NCBI GenBank assembly: GCA_937901965.1
Contig: CALGSW010000012.1
Coordinates: 1-64,000 of the forward strand
Reading direction: 5' to 3'
Origin: an uncultured Bacteroidota bacterium
GTDB lineage: Bacteria; Bacteroidota; Bacteroidia; Bacteroidales; UBA932
Length of the DNA stretch: 64,000 bases
In this document: positions 51,696 to 60,528 of the stretch, one piece after another
How positions within the stretch are numbered: position 1 is the first letter of the stretch
How the letters are laid out: each line of letters begins with the position of its first letter
Program-made: the position numbers and the translations under genes
The notes under the pieces: generated by a model
Seen by the model: only the letters and a program-made list of their open reading frames with translations
Told to the model about the DNA's origin: nothing
Databases searched by the model: none

Positions 51696-52642
51696 AATCT
51701 GGCCAGCATATTATTTATATTAGTTTCAATTCTTTCGTAAATATCCTCAGAATAGTCAGCTTTGTCAAATTTGTTCCCGGTTATATGCTCATAAAGTTCA
51801 ATATATCTATCAGAGATTGAGTTGACAATTTCATCAGTCATTTCAGGTACTCTTTGACCCTCCTTGCCGGAGAATCCATTATCCATAAGCCACTCTCTGA
51901 CAAATTCCTTAGAAAGTTGCCTCTGTTGCTCACCCTTTGCAAACAGTTCATCATAGCTCTCTTTATAAAAGTACCTGGAAGAATCAGGAGTGTGAATTTC
52001 ATCAATTAAGTATATTGTATCTCCCTTTTTCCCAAATTCATATTTTGTATCTACAAGAATAAGTCCTCTTTCAGAGGCTATCTCTGTACCTCTTTTAAAA
52101 AGTGCAAGTGCGTACTCTTCCAGTTTGTTATATTCTGATTCTGAAACCAGCCCCTTAGAAATTATATCTTCTCTTGAAATGTCTTCATCATGAGCACCAA
52201 GTTCTGCTTTAGTAGTAGGAGTAACGATAGGATTATCAAAAGCCTGATGCTCTTTCATTCCGTCAGGGATGGAAACACCGCAGATTTGTCTTGCGCCGGC
52301 TTTGTATGCTCTCCATGAACTACCGGTAAGGTAAGCTCTAACTATCATCTCAACGGGGTACCCAATACATTTATGACCTATAGTAACCATTGGATCAGGC
52401 GAGGCAATCTTCCAGTTAGGGACAATATCTGAAGTAGAATCCAGAAATTTGGCAGCAATCTGATTTAAAACCTGTCCTTTGTATGGTATACCTTTTGGCA
52501 GCACAACATCAAATGCAGAAATCCTGTCTGTTGCTACCATAACAAGATAGTCATCTCCAATGCTATAAACATCTCTCACTTTTCCTGTGTACTTTCCTGA
52601 TTGGTTTTTAAAGTTGAACTCTGTTCTGGTTATTGCCTTCAT
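51692..52642 (-). CDS. purC: SAICAR synthase
   Basis: A 316-aa phosphoribosylaminoimidazole-succinocarboxamide synthase, an ATP-dependent step of purine biosynthesis. YTGKVRDVYSIGDDYLVMVA is the ATP-loop region. FDVVLPKGIPYKGQVLNQIA, GSSWRAYKAG and LILVDTKYEFGKKGD are family motifs. Length fits the longer Bacteroidota/eukaryote-like form. Overlapping ATGA junctions join it to the glycosyltransferase gene before and the LysM gene after. Confidence 0.96.
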   Translation of the reverse strand: MKAITRTEFNFKNQSGKYTGKVRDVYSIGDDYLVMVATDRISAFDVVLPKGIPYKGQVLNQIAAKFLDSTSDIVPNWKIASPDPMVTIGHKCIGYPVEMIVRAYLTGSSWRAYKAGARQICGVSIPDGMKEHQAFDNPIVTPTTKAELGAHDEDISREDIISKGLVSESEYNKLEEYALALFKRGTEIASERGLILVDTKYEFGKKGDTIYLIDEIHTPDSSRYFYKESYDELFAKGEQQRQLSKEFVREWLMDNGFSGKEGQRVPEMTDEIVNSISDRYIELYEHITGNKFDKADYSEDIYERIETNINNMLARL

Positions 52643-53757
52643 AAATGGGTATACAAATTAATCAGTTTGTTAGTAAAATTTTTCCAAGAGAGCTTTTCTC
52701 TTTCTCTCTCAATATTTCTTTGGTATTGTTCTCTTTTTCCTGAGTTGAAATACTCAATAATTGCATCTGAAATCAAATAGGAGTCTGCGCTATCCACAAC
52801 AACTCCCGTGCCCGGAATTTCTATAGCCTCCTTTAACCCTCCTACATTTGTAGTAATCATTGGCAGACCAAAGTGGTAGGATATAGCACTTATTCCGCTT
52901 TGTGTTGCACTTCTGTAAGGAAGAACACATACATCGGCAGAAGAGAAGAAAAGAGGTACTTCGCTATCTGCAATATACCGGGTAAAAAGTTTGATTCTCT
53001 CTCTGTTAGGTGATAATTCTATCAGTTTTTCATACTTGTCAAAACTCCCATAGGGTTCACCGGCTATAACAAGCTCATAGGAATCATCAAGTTTTGAAAA
53101 AGCATTTAGCAATATATCCAAACCTTTATATTCCCTTATGAGTCCAAAAAACAGGATGATTTTTTTGTTAATATCCAGACCCAGTTTCTGACATGCGCAT
53201 TCTCTCTCCAGCTTTTTACCAAAGTGGTCATATAAGGGATGTGGGGTACTGATATATTTTGCATCCGGTTTCAAATTAAGTAAATCTTCTCCAACTGCAT
53301 CAGATAGTACAATGAATGCATCAGATGAGCCGAGAAAGTATTTAGTAAAGGGCTTGTCAAAAAAACGCTGCTCATGAGGGATTACATTGTCAAGGATAGA
53401 TATAACCTTTGTCTTTGCCGGCATATGCCTGGCAATATATCCCAGTGACGGAGCAAACCATGACATCCAGTACCTCATTATAAGTAAATCAGGCTCCCAT
53501 TTGCGAATTACGTTGGATGTTTTTATGTATGTGACTGGATTCGCAGTATCAAGAATTCTGACACTGGGAATTCTTGTAGCAGTATCCTCCTCTTCCACCA
53601 GTTGTGTTTTGCCGGGGAAGAGTATGGATGGATATTGTCTGCTGAAATTAAATGCTTTTACCTCGTGAGTTTGAGATAACTCTTCAAAGATATTTGCATT
53701 AAACTGAGCAATCCCACCTCTATATGGGTAAAAACAGGATAAGATTGCAATTTTCAC
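52639..53757 (-). CDS. Family 4-type glycosyltransferase
   Basis: A 372-aa GT-B fold glycosyltransferase. The N-terminal domain has CFYPYRGGIAQFNANIFEEL. The donor-binding half has IILFFGLIREYKGLDILLNA, ADVCVLPYRSATQSGISAIS and a conserved Glu region (GLKEAIEIPG). It probably transfers a sugar from a nucleotide donor to a lipid or surface glycan; no other glycan genes adjoin. It overlaps purC by 4 bp and follows the Skp-like gene by 9 bp, so it sits in an operon of mixed function. Confidence 0.88.
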   Translation of the reverse strand: MKIAILSCFYPYRGGIAQFNANIFEELSQTHEVKAFNFSRQYPSILFPGKTQLVEEEDTATRIPSVRILDTANPVTYIKTSNVIRKWEPDLLIMRYWMSWFAPSLGYIARHMPAKTKVISILDNVIPHEQRFFDKPFTKYFLGSSDAFIVLSDAVGEDLLNLKPDAKYISTPHPLYDHFGKKLERECACQKLGLDINKKIILFFGLIREYKGLDILLNAFSKLDDSYELVIAGEPYGSFDKYEKLIELSPNRERIKLFTRYIADSEVPLFFSSADVCVLPYRSATQSGISAISYHFGLPMITTNVGGLKEAIEIPGTGVVVDSADSYLISDAIIEYFNSGKREQYQRNIEREREKLSWKNFTNKLINLYTHL

Positions 53758-53766
53758 AAGGAGATT

Positions 53767-54378
53767 TTATTTACTCTTTGATTTTATTTTAACATACTCT
53801 TCATTAAGACCCGCAACAACCTCATTAGTTACATTCAGTGCTGAATCAGCCTGCAGTACTGTGTTCATGGTTGCTGAAGAGTTAATAATAAGTGAGAATT
53901 TCTTCTCTTCGTTGTATTTCTTAAGATATGTATTGAGTGCGTCCATCACTTTGTTAAATAATACGCGCTCCTCTTCTGCCATCTCCATCTGTTTTTGCTG
54001 ACCGAGTGACTGAAGTTCCTGCTGGCGGGCTGCCAGTTGTTGCTGCAGAGCCTCTGCCTGAGCACGTGTGATGAGACCCTTTTGAATCTTCTCTTCCCAG
54101 TCTTTATAGTCACGTTCAAAAGCACGCCCTCTTTTGCTTAGGTCATCTTGTATTACCTGAGCCTTGCTCTCAAGTTCAGACTTAAGATCGTTAAACATGT
54201 CATATTGATTTAACAAAGAGTCCATCTGAATGTAAACCACGCTACCCTGACCGGCAACCATCCCATCTCCGGATTGTCCGGCCGGAGTTGTTCCAGTTCT
54301 GGATGTGAAGTGAAGGACAAAAAGTACTATAACCGCAACGGCTAAGACAGAATTCAAGATAATAGAGGCATTTTTCAT
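53767..54378 (-). CDS. OmpH/Skp-like periplasmic chaperone
   Basis: A 203-aa protein with an N-terminal membrane anchor or signal (ILNSVLAVAVIVLFVLHF). VVYIQMDSLLNQYDMFNDLK is the Skp head-domain start. A long coiled coil follows (about 65-150) and a closing strand region. Skp-type proteins hold unfolded outer membrane proteins on their way to BAM. Two further Skp-like genes lie behind bamA, so this genome carries at least three. The uncleaved-looking anchor sets this one apart. Confidence 0.85.
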   Translation of the reverse strand: MKNASIILNSVLAVAVIVLFVLHFTSRTGTTPAGQSGDGMVAGQGSVVYIQMDSLLNQYDMFNDLKSELESKAQVIQDDLSKRGRAFERDYKDWEEKIQKGLITRAQAEALQQQLAARQQELQSLGQQKQMEMAEEERVLFNKVMDALNTYLKKYNEEKKFSLIINSSATMNTVLQADSALNVTNEVVAGLNEEYVKIKSKSK

Positions 54379-54400
54379 TTTTGTAGTGTTAAATAAGGCA

Positions 54401-54408
54401 CAAATATA
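54401..54408 (-). promoter_or_regulatory. -7 element of Skp-glycosyltransferase-purC operon
   Basis: TATATTTG on the minus strand (TAnnTTTG) lies 22 bp before the ATG at 54378 and directly beside the stop codon of pdxJ. Confidence 0.5.
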
Positions 54409-54409
54409 A

Positions 54410-55129
54410 TTAATAATTGTTTAATTGTCTAAGGTACGCTTGTATGGTATTTTCAAGACCAAGGTAAATTGAGTCGCATATAAGAGCATGCCCTATTGAG
54501 ACCTCATCAAGCCAATCAATATTTTTTGCAAAATAGTTAAGGTTCTCCAGATTCAAATCATGTCCGGCATTGAGCCCCAGTCCTGACTTTTTAACAGCAA
54601 GTGCTGTATTGTAATAAGGTTCAAGTGCTTTATCTCTGTTCTCCTTATATCCGCTGGCGTATGCTTCTGTGTAAAGTTCAACTCTGTCACAACCACTTTC
54701 TGCAGCATAGTAGATCATTTCAGGGAGAGGATCAACAAATATTGAGGTCCTTATTCCGTTACTTTTAAAGATTGAGACCACCCCCTTCAGATAACTGAGA
54801 TTTTGTTTAGTATCCCATCCGCAATTAGAAGTTATAACATCGTGTGCATCCGGAACCAATGTTACCTGAGCCGGTTTTACCTCTAAAACAAGATTTATAA
54901 AACTGTCAACAGGATTGCCCTCAATATTGAATTCGGTTGTAATAATACTCTTCAGGTCGCGAGCATCCTGATATCTTATATGCCTTTCATCCGGTCTTGG
55001 ATGTACAGTGATTCCCTCAGCTCCAAAACGTTCACAGTCAAGAGCTGCTTTAAGTACATCAGGAAGATTGCCGCCTCTTGCATTACGAAGAGTAGCAAAT
55101 TTATTTATATTTACACTTAATTTTGTCAT
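54410..55129 (-). CDS. pdxJ: Pyridoxine 5'-phosphate synthase
   Basis: A 239-aa TIM-barrel enzyme that makes pyridoxine phosphate from 1-deoxyxylulose-5-phosphate and aminoacetone phosphate derivatives. Start at 55129 (MTKLSVNINK) rather than 55159, since the family begins with this strand and the promoter lies between. Motifs: ITVHPRPDERHI, FNIEGNP, QVTLVPDAHD and GLNAGHDLN. Complete and of normal length. It is divergent from nadK. Confidence 0.95.
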   Translation of the reverse strand: MTKLSVNINKFATLRNARGGNLPDVLKAALDCERFGAEGITVHPRPDERHIRYQDARDLKSIITTEFNIEGNPVDSFINLVLEVKPAQVTLVPDAHDVITSNCGWDTKQNLSYLKGVVSIFKSNGIRTSIFVDPLPEMIYYAAESGCDRVELYTEAYASGYKENRDKALEPYYNTALAVKKSGLGLNAGHDLNLENLNYFAKNIDWLDEVSIGHALICDSIYLGLENTIQAYLRQLNNY

Positions 55130-55137
55130 AGTGGCGA

Positions 55138-55155
55138 CAAATTTATTTAATTTTG
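55138..55155. promoter_or_regulatory. Divergent -7 elements for pdxJ and nadK
   Basis: Minus strand TAAATTTG at 55145-55138 ends 8 bp before the pdxJ ATG (55129). Plus strand TAATTTTG at 55148-55155 lies 19 bp before the nadK ATG (55175). Only 2 bp separate the two elements. Confidence 0.5.
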
Positions 55156-55174
55156 GCAACTTTTAATAATTGAG

Positions 55175-56056
55175 ATGAAGATAGCAATTTTTGCAAGAGA
55201 AATTGATAAAAAGTGGCATGATAAGCTTACGTTTATTATCAATTCTCTTTCTCACAGAGGAGCTGAACTCATCTTTTACGCTCCATTCTTCAAAAGAGCT
55301 ACAGAGGTATACAAACTTGCTCTTCCCGCCTCTGCGCAGTTTCGTAGTTATGAAGATATGGATCCTCAGACCGATATTTTTCTTTCACTCGGAGGTGATG
55401 GAACTTTTCTGGAATCACTTACATTTATCAGAGAGAGAGGCATCCCTGTTGCAGGAATCAATTTTGGAAGGCTCGGCTTCCTTACGACTACCGATTCGGA
55501 ACCCAGCCACTACTGGATTGAAAGACTGATAAACAAGGACTATAAAACAGAAAAGAGAAGCCTGGTTAAAATAAGTTCAGGGAGCTATCTTAACGGGCTT
55601 TACCCTTATGCTCTGAATGAAATTTCCGTGCAAAGACAGGATCCCTCAATGCTCTCTGTTAAGATTGCAATAGATGGAACAGAGTTACCTCCTTACTGGT
55701 CAGACGGAATTGTAATTGCTACGCCTACAGGCTCTACAGCATATTCTCTCAGCCTGGGAGGGCCTATTATGATTCCTGCATCAAAAGCTGTGATAATTGC
55801 ACCTATCGCACCTCATAACTTAAACATAAGGCCTCTTGTAGTTTCTGATGAATCAGTAATCAAAGTAACCGTGAATTCCAGAAGATCCGGTGCAATATTG
55901 AGTCTGGACAACAGGTCTGTAATAGTGTCTTCAGGAGAAAGTTTTACCGTGAGTAAAGCTGAATTTGATTTGAACATCATTTCACTTTCCAGTAATAATT
56001 TTATTGAAGCATTGAAAGAAAAACTTTTTTGGGGCGAAGACAGAAGAAATACATAA
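55175..56056 (+). CDS. nadK: NAD kinase
   Basis: A 293-aa enzyme that phosphorylates NAD to NADP. The diagnostic LGGDGTFLE motif lies near residue 72, followed by GINFGRLGFLTT, NEISVQR, and the second domain motif SDGIVIATPTGSTAYSLSLG. All hallmark residues are intact. It heads a plus-strand run into uppS (7-bp gap). Confidence 0.97.
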   Translation: MKIAIFAREIDKKWHDKLTFIINSLSHRGAELIFYAPFFKRATEVYKLALPASAQFRSYEDMDPQTDIFLSLGGDGTFLESLTFIRERGIPVAGINFGRLGFLTTTDSEPSHYWIERLINKDYKTEKRSLVKISSGSYLNGLYPYALNEISVQRQDPSMLSVKIAIDGTELPPYWSDGIVIATPTGSTAYSLSLGGPIMIPASKAVIIAPIAPHNLNIRPLVVSDESVIKVTVNSRRSGAILSLDNRSVIVSSGESFTVSKAEFDLNIISLSSNNFIEALKEKLFWGEDRRNT

Positions 56057-56063
56057 TATCAAG

Positions 56064-56786
56064 ATGACAAACGGAATTAATATACCTGTCCATGTAACTA
56101 TAATTATGGATGGAAACGGAAGATGGGCAAAAAAGCAAGGTCTGAAAAGAATTTTCGGACACAGGGCAGGTGTGGAGTCTGTGCGTCAGGCAACTGAATT
56201 TGCTGCTGAGAAGGGTGTTAAATATCTGAGCCTTTTTGCATTTTCAGAGGAGAACTGGAACAGACCTCAGGAGGAGATAAGCCTGCTGATGGAACTTATG
56301 GTGGATGCAATCCTGAAGGAGACTCCTAAACTGGTAAAGAACAATGTGAAATTCAGAGTTATAGGAGATATATCAAAGCTTCCGCAAAGTGTTCAGGATA
56401 AAATTTCATCAGCTGAATATGCTACAAAATTATCAACAGGACTTACTTTGATAGTATTTATGAGTTATAGCGGTAAATGGGATATTTTACAGGCAGCGGA
56501 ACGATATTTCAAAGAGAGAGGTTTAAATGAGTGTATGACCTCTCCTGAGTTATTTGACAAGTATCTGGCAACGGCCGGTATACCTGATCCTGATTTGCTC
56601 ATCAGGACAAGTGGTGAGCAGAGGATTAGTAATTATATGCTTTGGCAGACCGCATATACGGAATTTTACTTTCCTGAAGTGCTTTGGCCCGATTTTCGCA
56701 AAAATGATTTCCAGCAAGCACTGGAGGAGTACTCTGCCAGAGAACGCAGATACGGCAAGACTGGTGAACAAGTTAATAATCTATAA
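56064..56786 (+). CDS. uppS: Isoprenyl transferase (undecaprenyl diphosphate synthase)
   Basis: A 240-aa cis-prenyltransferase that makes the C55 carrier lipid for cell-wall and glycan synthesis. Motif I IIMDGNGRWAKKQG (catalytic D16), motif III FAFSEENWNRP and motif V DLLIRTSGEQRISNYMLWQT are complete. Gene order nadK-uppS-bamA-skp-skp is common in Bacteroidota. Confidence 0.96.
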   Translation: MTNGINIPVHVTIIMDGNGRWAKKQGLKRIFGHRAGVESVRQATEFAAEKGVKYLSLFAFSEENWNRPQEEISLLMELMVDAILKETPKLVKNNVKFRVIGDISKLPQSVQDKISSAEYATKLSTGLTLIVFMSYSGKWDILQAAERYFKERGLNECMTSPELFDKYLATAGIPDPDLLIRTSGEQRISNYMLWQTAYTEFYFPEVLWPDFRKNDFQQALEEYSARERRYGKTGEQVNNL

Positions 56787-56816
56787 ACCATTGGGCTTTG
56801 AATCCAAATAAAAACC

Positions 56817-56824
56817 TATATTTG
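56817..56824 (+). promoter_or_regulatory. -7 element before bamA
   Basis: TATATTTG (TAnnTTTG) lies 24 bp before the ATG at 56849. It indicates that bamA can be transcribed apart from nadK-uppS and supports the ATG start over the TTG at 56798. Confidence 0.5.
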
Positions 56825-56848
56825 CAGTTTTACCCACAGAGTGTGCAA

Positions 56849-59353
56849 ATGAAGTCTCTTTCACTTTTATTACTATTAGTATTGTTGTCTCCTCTCGGAG
56901 CCTTTGCTCAGGAGCAGAATCAGCAGAAAACCAATGTTGTTATAGACTATAACACCCCCAGAGAATATATTATAGGTGGCCTTGAAGTGTCAGGTATTCA
57001 GTATCTTGGCAAGGACCAAATATTGTCTCTTACCGGGCTGTCTGTTGGAGATAAAATAACTTTGCCGGGTGAGGATATATCTTCAATTATTAAAAGAATT
57101 TACATGCAGAGATATTTTTCAGAAGTCTCTGTATACATTGATTCACTTGTTAAAGATACAGCATATGTCAGGCTGGATTTGCTGGAAAGACCCAGAGTAT
57201 CAAGATGGGAGTTTGAAGGGATAAAATCCGGTGAAAAGAGTGATCTCAACGAGAAGCTGAAATTAAGAAGAGGCAGTGAGCTTTCAGAGTATCTGGTAAA
57301 TTCATCATCTGAAATTATCAGAAAATTTTATGTGGAGAAGGGCTTCCTCCAAACGGTGGTAGACGTTGTTCAGGAGCAGGATACGCTTATTAAGAATGCT
57401 GTTAAGGTTACATTCAAGGTAGACAGAAAATCAAAGGTCAAGATTAAGAGGATTACGTTTGAAGGTAATGATAACGTAAAAGCATCCAAACTCACATCTG
57501 CCATGAAGAAAACAAAGGATATGAGGATTCTGAACTTTTTCAGTTCAAAGAAATTTGACGAAAAAGAGTATCCTAACGACAAGCGTCTTCTTCTTCAGGC
57601 ATATGGTGAGAGAGGTTACAGAGATGCAAGAATTGTTAAAGATTCAATGTACTATATTGAGGATGGAAGACTTGGTATTCATTTTAAAATTGATGAAGGA
57701 AAGAGATACTACTTCAGAAATATTACCTGGACAGGAAACTCAATATATGCGGCAGATCAGTTAAATGGTATTCTCAATATCAAAAAAGGAGACATTTATG
57801 ATGTTGTCTCAATGGAAAAGAGGTTGTTTGATGCCGAGGAGGGTAACGTGTCAAAGCTATACAGGGACAATGGTTATCTCTTTTTTAATATATCTCCGGT
57901 TGAAGTTAGAATAGATGGTGATTCAGTTGATGTGGAGATGAGAATGGTTGAGGGGAAACCTGCAACATTTAATAAGATTGTAATCAACGGCAATAATATC
58001 ACTAATGAAAAGGTGGTAAGGAGACAGTTGTGGACAAAACCGGGTTACCTTTTCAGTCAGACAGAACTGGAGCGCTCTCTTAGAGATCTGGCATCAATGG
58101 GCCATTTTGAGCCGGAAAAGATAATGTCTCCTTCCGGGTATAATATTCTGCCCAACTATAATGCAAACACAGTTGATGTTACCTATAATGTTGAAGAGAA
58201 GCCGAATAGTCAGTTTGAGCTGGCCGGGGGATGGGGCGGAAATACTTTTGTAGGTACTTTAGGTTTAAGTTTCAATAACTTCTCTATAGGCAGAGTTTTC
58301 AAAAAGAGTTCGTGGAGACCGGTTCCGCTGGGAGACGGACAGCAACTCTCAATAAGATTCCAGACGAATGGTACTTACTATACAGCATTCTCAGCAAGTT
58401 TTTCTGAACCATGGCTTACCGGCAAGAAACCTACATCTTTGAATATCTCTGCTTACTATACGAGACAGACCAATTCATACTACTTTTACCAGAACTCCGG
58501 TCAAAGTATGGAGGTTTACGGATTTGCTGCCGGTATCGGTACAAGGCTTAAGTGGCCGGATAACTGGTTTGTACTGTACAACGAACTTAGCTGGCAAACA
58601 TACAGGCTCACGGACTGGCAATATTATTTCCTCTTTACTGACGGTTTATCAAATAACATAAGCTGGAAGATTAATCTTACAAGGAACTCAACAGACCAGG
58701 CTATTTATCCTAGAAAAGGCTCTGATTTTCAAGTTGGATTGCAGATTACCCCCCCTTACTCACTCTTCAGACCTAAGGATACAAATTATAACGGCATGAA
58801 AGATGCCGAGAAATATAAGTGGATAGAGTATCACAAATGGACTTTCAAGGGCGCACTCTTTACACCAATAGTTGGAGATCTTGTATTGATGACCAGAGCA
58901 CAGTTTGGATATCTGGGTTACTACAGCAGAAAGCTTGGCTACTCTCCTTTTGAAGGATTTATTGTGGGTGGAGACGGAATGTCAGGATACTATACATACG
59001 GTTCTGATATAATAGGTTTGAGAGGTTACGAAAACAACTCGCTTACACCTAGAAAGAACAATGGTTATGTTGGTAATGTATACGATAAATTTACAGTTGA
59101 ACTCAGATACCCATTAGTATTGCAACCACAATCAACTATTTATGCTCTGTTATTCCTTGAGGGTGGAAATTCCTGGTCAGATATAAAAGACTTTAATCCA
59201 TTCCAAATTAAAAGATCTGCCGGTGTGGGCGTAAGAGTTCTGTTACCTATTGTAGGTATGCTTGGTATTGACTGGGGTTACGGATTTGATCCGGTTGGAG
59301 ACAAACGCAGAGGAGGAAGTAACTTCCACTTTGTTATAGGACAACAATTCTAA
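56849..59353 (+). CDS. bamA: BamA outer membrane barrel assembly factor
   Basis: An 834-aa Omp85 protein, the core of the BAM complex. Start at 56849 (MKSLSLLLLL), which gives a clean signal peptide ending at AFAQ; the longer TTG frame to 56798 overlaps the promoter. About five POTRA domains follow (for example GGLEVSGIQYLGKDQILSLT, IKRITFEGNDNVKASKLTSA, FRNITWTGNSIYAADQLNGI), then a 16-strand barrel with the GLRGYENN loop motif (the LRGF/Y signature). BamD is encoded at 45091. Confidence 0.96.
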   Translation: MKSLSLLLLLVLLSPLGAFAQEQNQQKTNVVIDYNTPREYIIGGLEVSGIQYLGKDQILSLTGLSVGDKITLPGEDISSIIKRIYMQRYFSEVSVYIDSLVKDTAYVRLDLLERPRVSRWEFEGIKSGEKSDLNEKLKLRRGSELSEYLVNSSSEIIRKFYVEKGFLQTVVDVVQEQDTLIKNAVKVTFKVDRKSKVKIKRITFEGNDNVKASKLTSAMKKTKDMRILNFFSSKKFDEKEYPNDKRLLLQAYGERGYRDARIVKDSMYYIEDGRLGIHFKIDEGKRYYFRNITWTGNSIYAADQLNGILNIKKGDIYDVVSMEKRLFDAEEGNVSKLYRDNGYLFFNISPVEVRIDGDSVDVEMRMVEGKPATFNKIVINGNNITNEKVVRRQLWTKPGYLFSQTELERSLRDLASMGHFEPEKIMSPSGYNILPNYNANTVDVTYNVEEKPNSQFELAGGWGGNTFVGTLGLSFNNFSIGRVFKKSSWRPVPLGDGQQLSIRFQTNGTYYTAFSASFSEPWLTGKKPTSLNISAYYTRQTNSYYFYQNSGQSMEVYGFAAGIGTRLKWPDNWFVLYNELSWQTYRLTDWQYYFLFTDGLSNNISWKINLTRNSTDQAIYPRKGSDFQVGLQITPPYSLFRPKDTNYNGMKDAEKYKWIEYHKWTFKGALFTPIVGDLVLMTRAQFGYLGYYSRKLGYSPFEGFIVGGDGMSGYYTYGSDIIGLRGYENNSLTPRKNNGYVGNVYDKFTVELRYPLVLQPQSTIYALLFLEGGNSWSDIKDFNPFQIKRSAGVGVRVLLPIVGMLGIDWGYGFDPVGDKRRGGSNFHFVIGQQF

Positions 59354-59373
59354 ATAATATTAAATTTGAAGTT

Positions 59374-59886
59374 ATGAAAAGGTTTTTGACAACAATCGCA
59401 ATTGTACTGGCCTCCCTCTTTACATTGAATGCCCAGAATTACGGTTACCTGAATACACAGGAGATTCTTGACAAAATGCCGGAATATAAAACTGCTCAGA
59501 GTGAACTGGATCGTTTAAGAGAGAGTTATGAAGCAGAGATCAATACTGAAAGTGAAAGGATTGAGATGCTTTTCAGGAAATATCAGTCAGAAAAGTTAAG
59601 ACTAAGTGAGAATGTTCGTCAGTCCAGAGAGAACGAAATTATTACGATGGAGAGGAACCTTAAACAAAAGCAACAAGAGATTTTTGGACAGGAGGGCTCT
59701 TTTTCAAAAAGAACAATAGCTCTGATGGAACCTATACAACAAAAAATACAAAGGGCAATTGACACTGTATCAGCTGAAATGGGGCTGGGCATAGTTTTTG
59801 ATATCAATGTGACTCAAGGGGTATTATACAAAAATCCGAGGCTTGATATTACCGGCAGAGTGATGAGCAGACTAAACCTGAAATAA
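59374..59886 (+). CDS. OmpH/Skp-like periplasmic chaperone
   Basis: A 170-aa exported protein with a signal peptide (cleavage near LNAQ). NYGYLNTQEILDKMPEYKTA is the conserved OmpH start. A helical coiled coil follows (RESYEAEINTESERIEMLFR), and GLGIVFDINVTQGVLYKNP closes the head domain. It is in an operon with bamA (20-bp gap) and a second Skp-like gene, in line with delivery of outer membrane proteins to BAM. Confidence 0.9.
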   Translation: MKRFLTTIAIVLASLFTLNAQNYGYLNTQEILDKMPEYKTAQSELDRLRESYEAEINTESERIEMLFRKYQSEKLRLSENVRQSRENEIITMERNLKQKQQEIFGQEGSFSKRTIALMEPIQQKIQRAIDTVSAEMGLGIVFDINVTQGVLYKNPRLDITGRVMSRLNLK

Positions 59887-59912
59887 CAAACACAATAATC
59901 AATAATTCATTT

Positions 59913-60461
59913 ATGAAACATTTACCGAAAATTCTACTGGTACTTCTGGTTGCAGTATCTACAAGCGCTTTCTCACAGACATTCAAATTTGGTCACCTGA
60001 ACTCTCAGGAACTGGTGGCTTTAATGCCTGAAAGAGACAGTGCAGTTGCTAAACTGGAGAAGTACTCTGCAGATGTTAACGAAACAATAGAGGCAATGCA
60101 GGTTGAATTTAATACTAAACTCAATACTTATCAGCAAAAACAGGCTACATGGACTGCAGCTGTGCTTGAGGCGAAACAGAAAGAGCTTCAGGAGATGCAG
60201 GCAAGATTTGAGCAGATACAGCAAAGCTCAGGACAGGAGTACCAGCAATTACAAAACTTATTGTTTGCCCCTGTACTGAAAAAGGCTAACGAAGCAATTC
60301 AGAAAATAGGAAAAGAGCAAGGCTTTACTTACATCTTTGATGTCTCTTCAGGTACTCTGCCTTTCATCAATGTTGATCAAAGCGTTGATGTTATGCCGCT
60401 TGCTAAAAAGGAACTTGGAATTCCTGCGGATAAAAAACTTCCTGCACAGCAACAGCAGTAG
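59913..60461 (+). CDS. OmpH/Skp-like periplasmic chaperone, second copy
   Basis: A 182-aa exported protein with a signal peptide (cleavage near AFSQ). The same architecture as the preceding gene: TFKFGHLNSQELVALMPERD, a Gln-rich coiled coil, and GFTYIFDVSSGTLPFINVD, ending in a Gln-rich tail (LPAQQQQ). Tandem divergent Skp paralogues after bamA are typical of Bacteroidota. A strong terminator follows. Confidence 0.9.
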   Translation: MKHLPKILLVLLVAVSTSAFSQTFKFGHLNSQELVALMPERDSAVAKLEKYSADVNETIEAMQVEFNTKLNTYQQKQATWTAAVLEAKQKELQEMQARFEQIQQSSGQEYQQLQNLLFAPVLKKANEAIQKIGKEQGFTYIFDVSSGTLPFINVDQSVDVMPLAKKELGIPADKKLPAQQQQ

Positions 60462-60481
60462 AGAATTATTTTATTAACTTT

Positions 60482-60523
60482 ACAATCGTCCTGCAAATCA
60501 AACTGCAGGACGATTGTCTTTTT
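60482..60523 (+). terminator. Strong terminator directly before murI
   Basis: A perfect 14-bp stem (60482-60495 with 60504-60517) with an 8-nt loop is followed by CTTTTTG. It closes the bamA-skp-skp transcript. The murI ATG lies only 5 bp after the T tract. Confidence 0.85.
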
Positions 60524-60528
60524 GTAAT

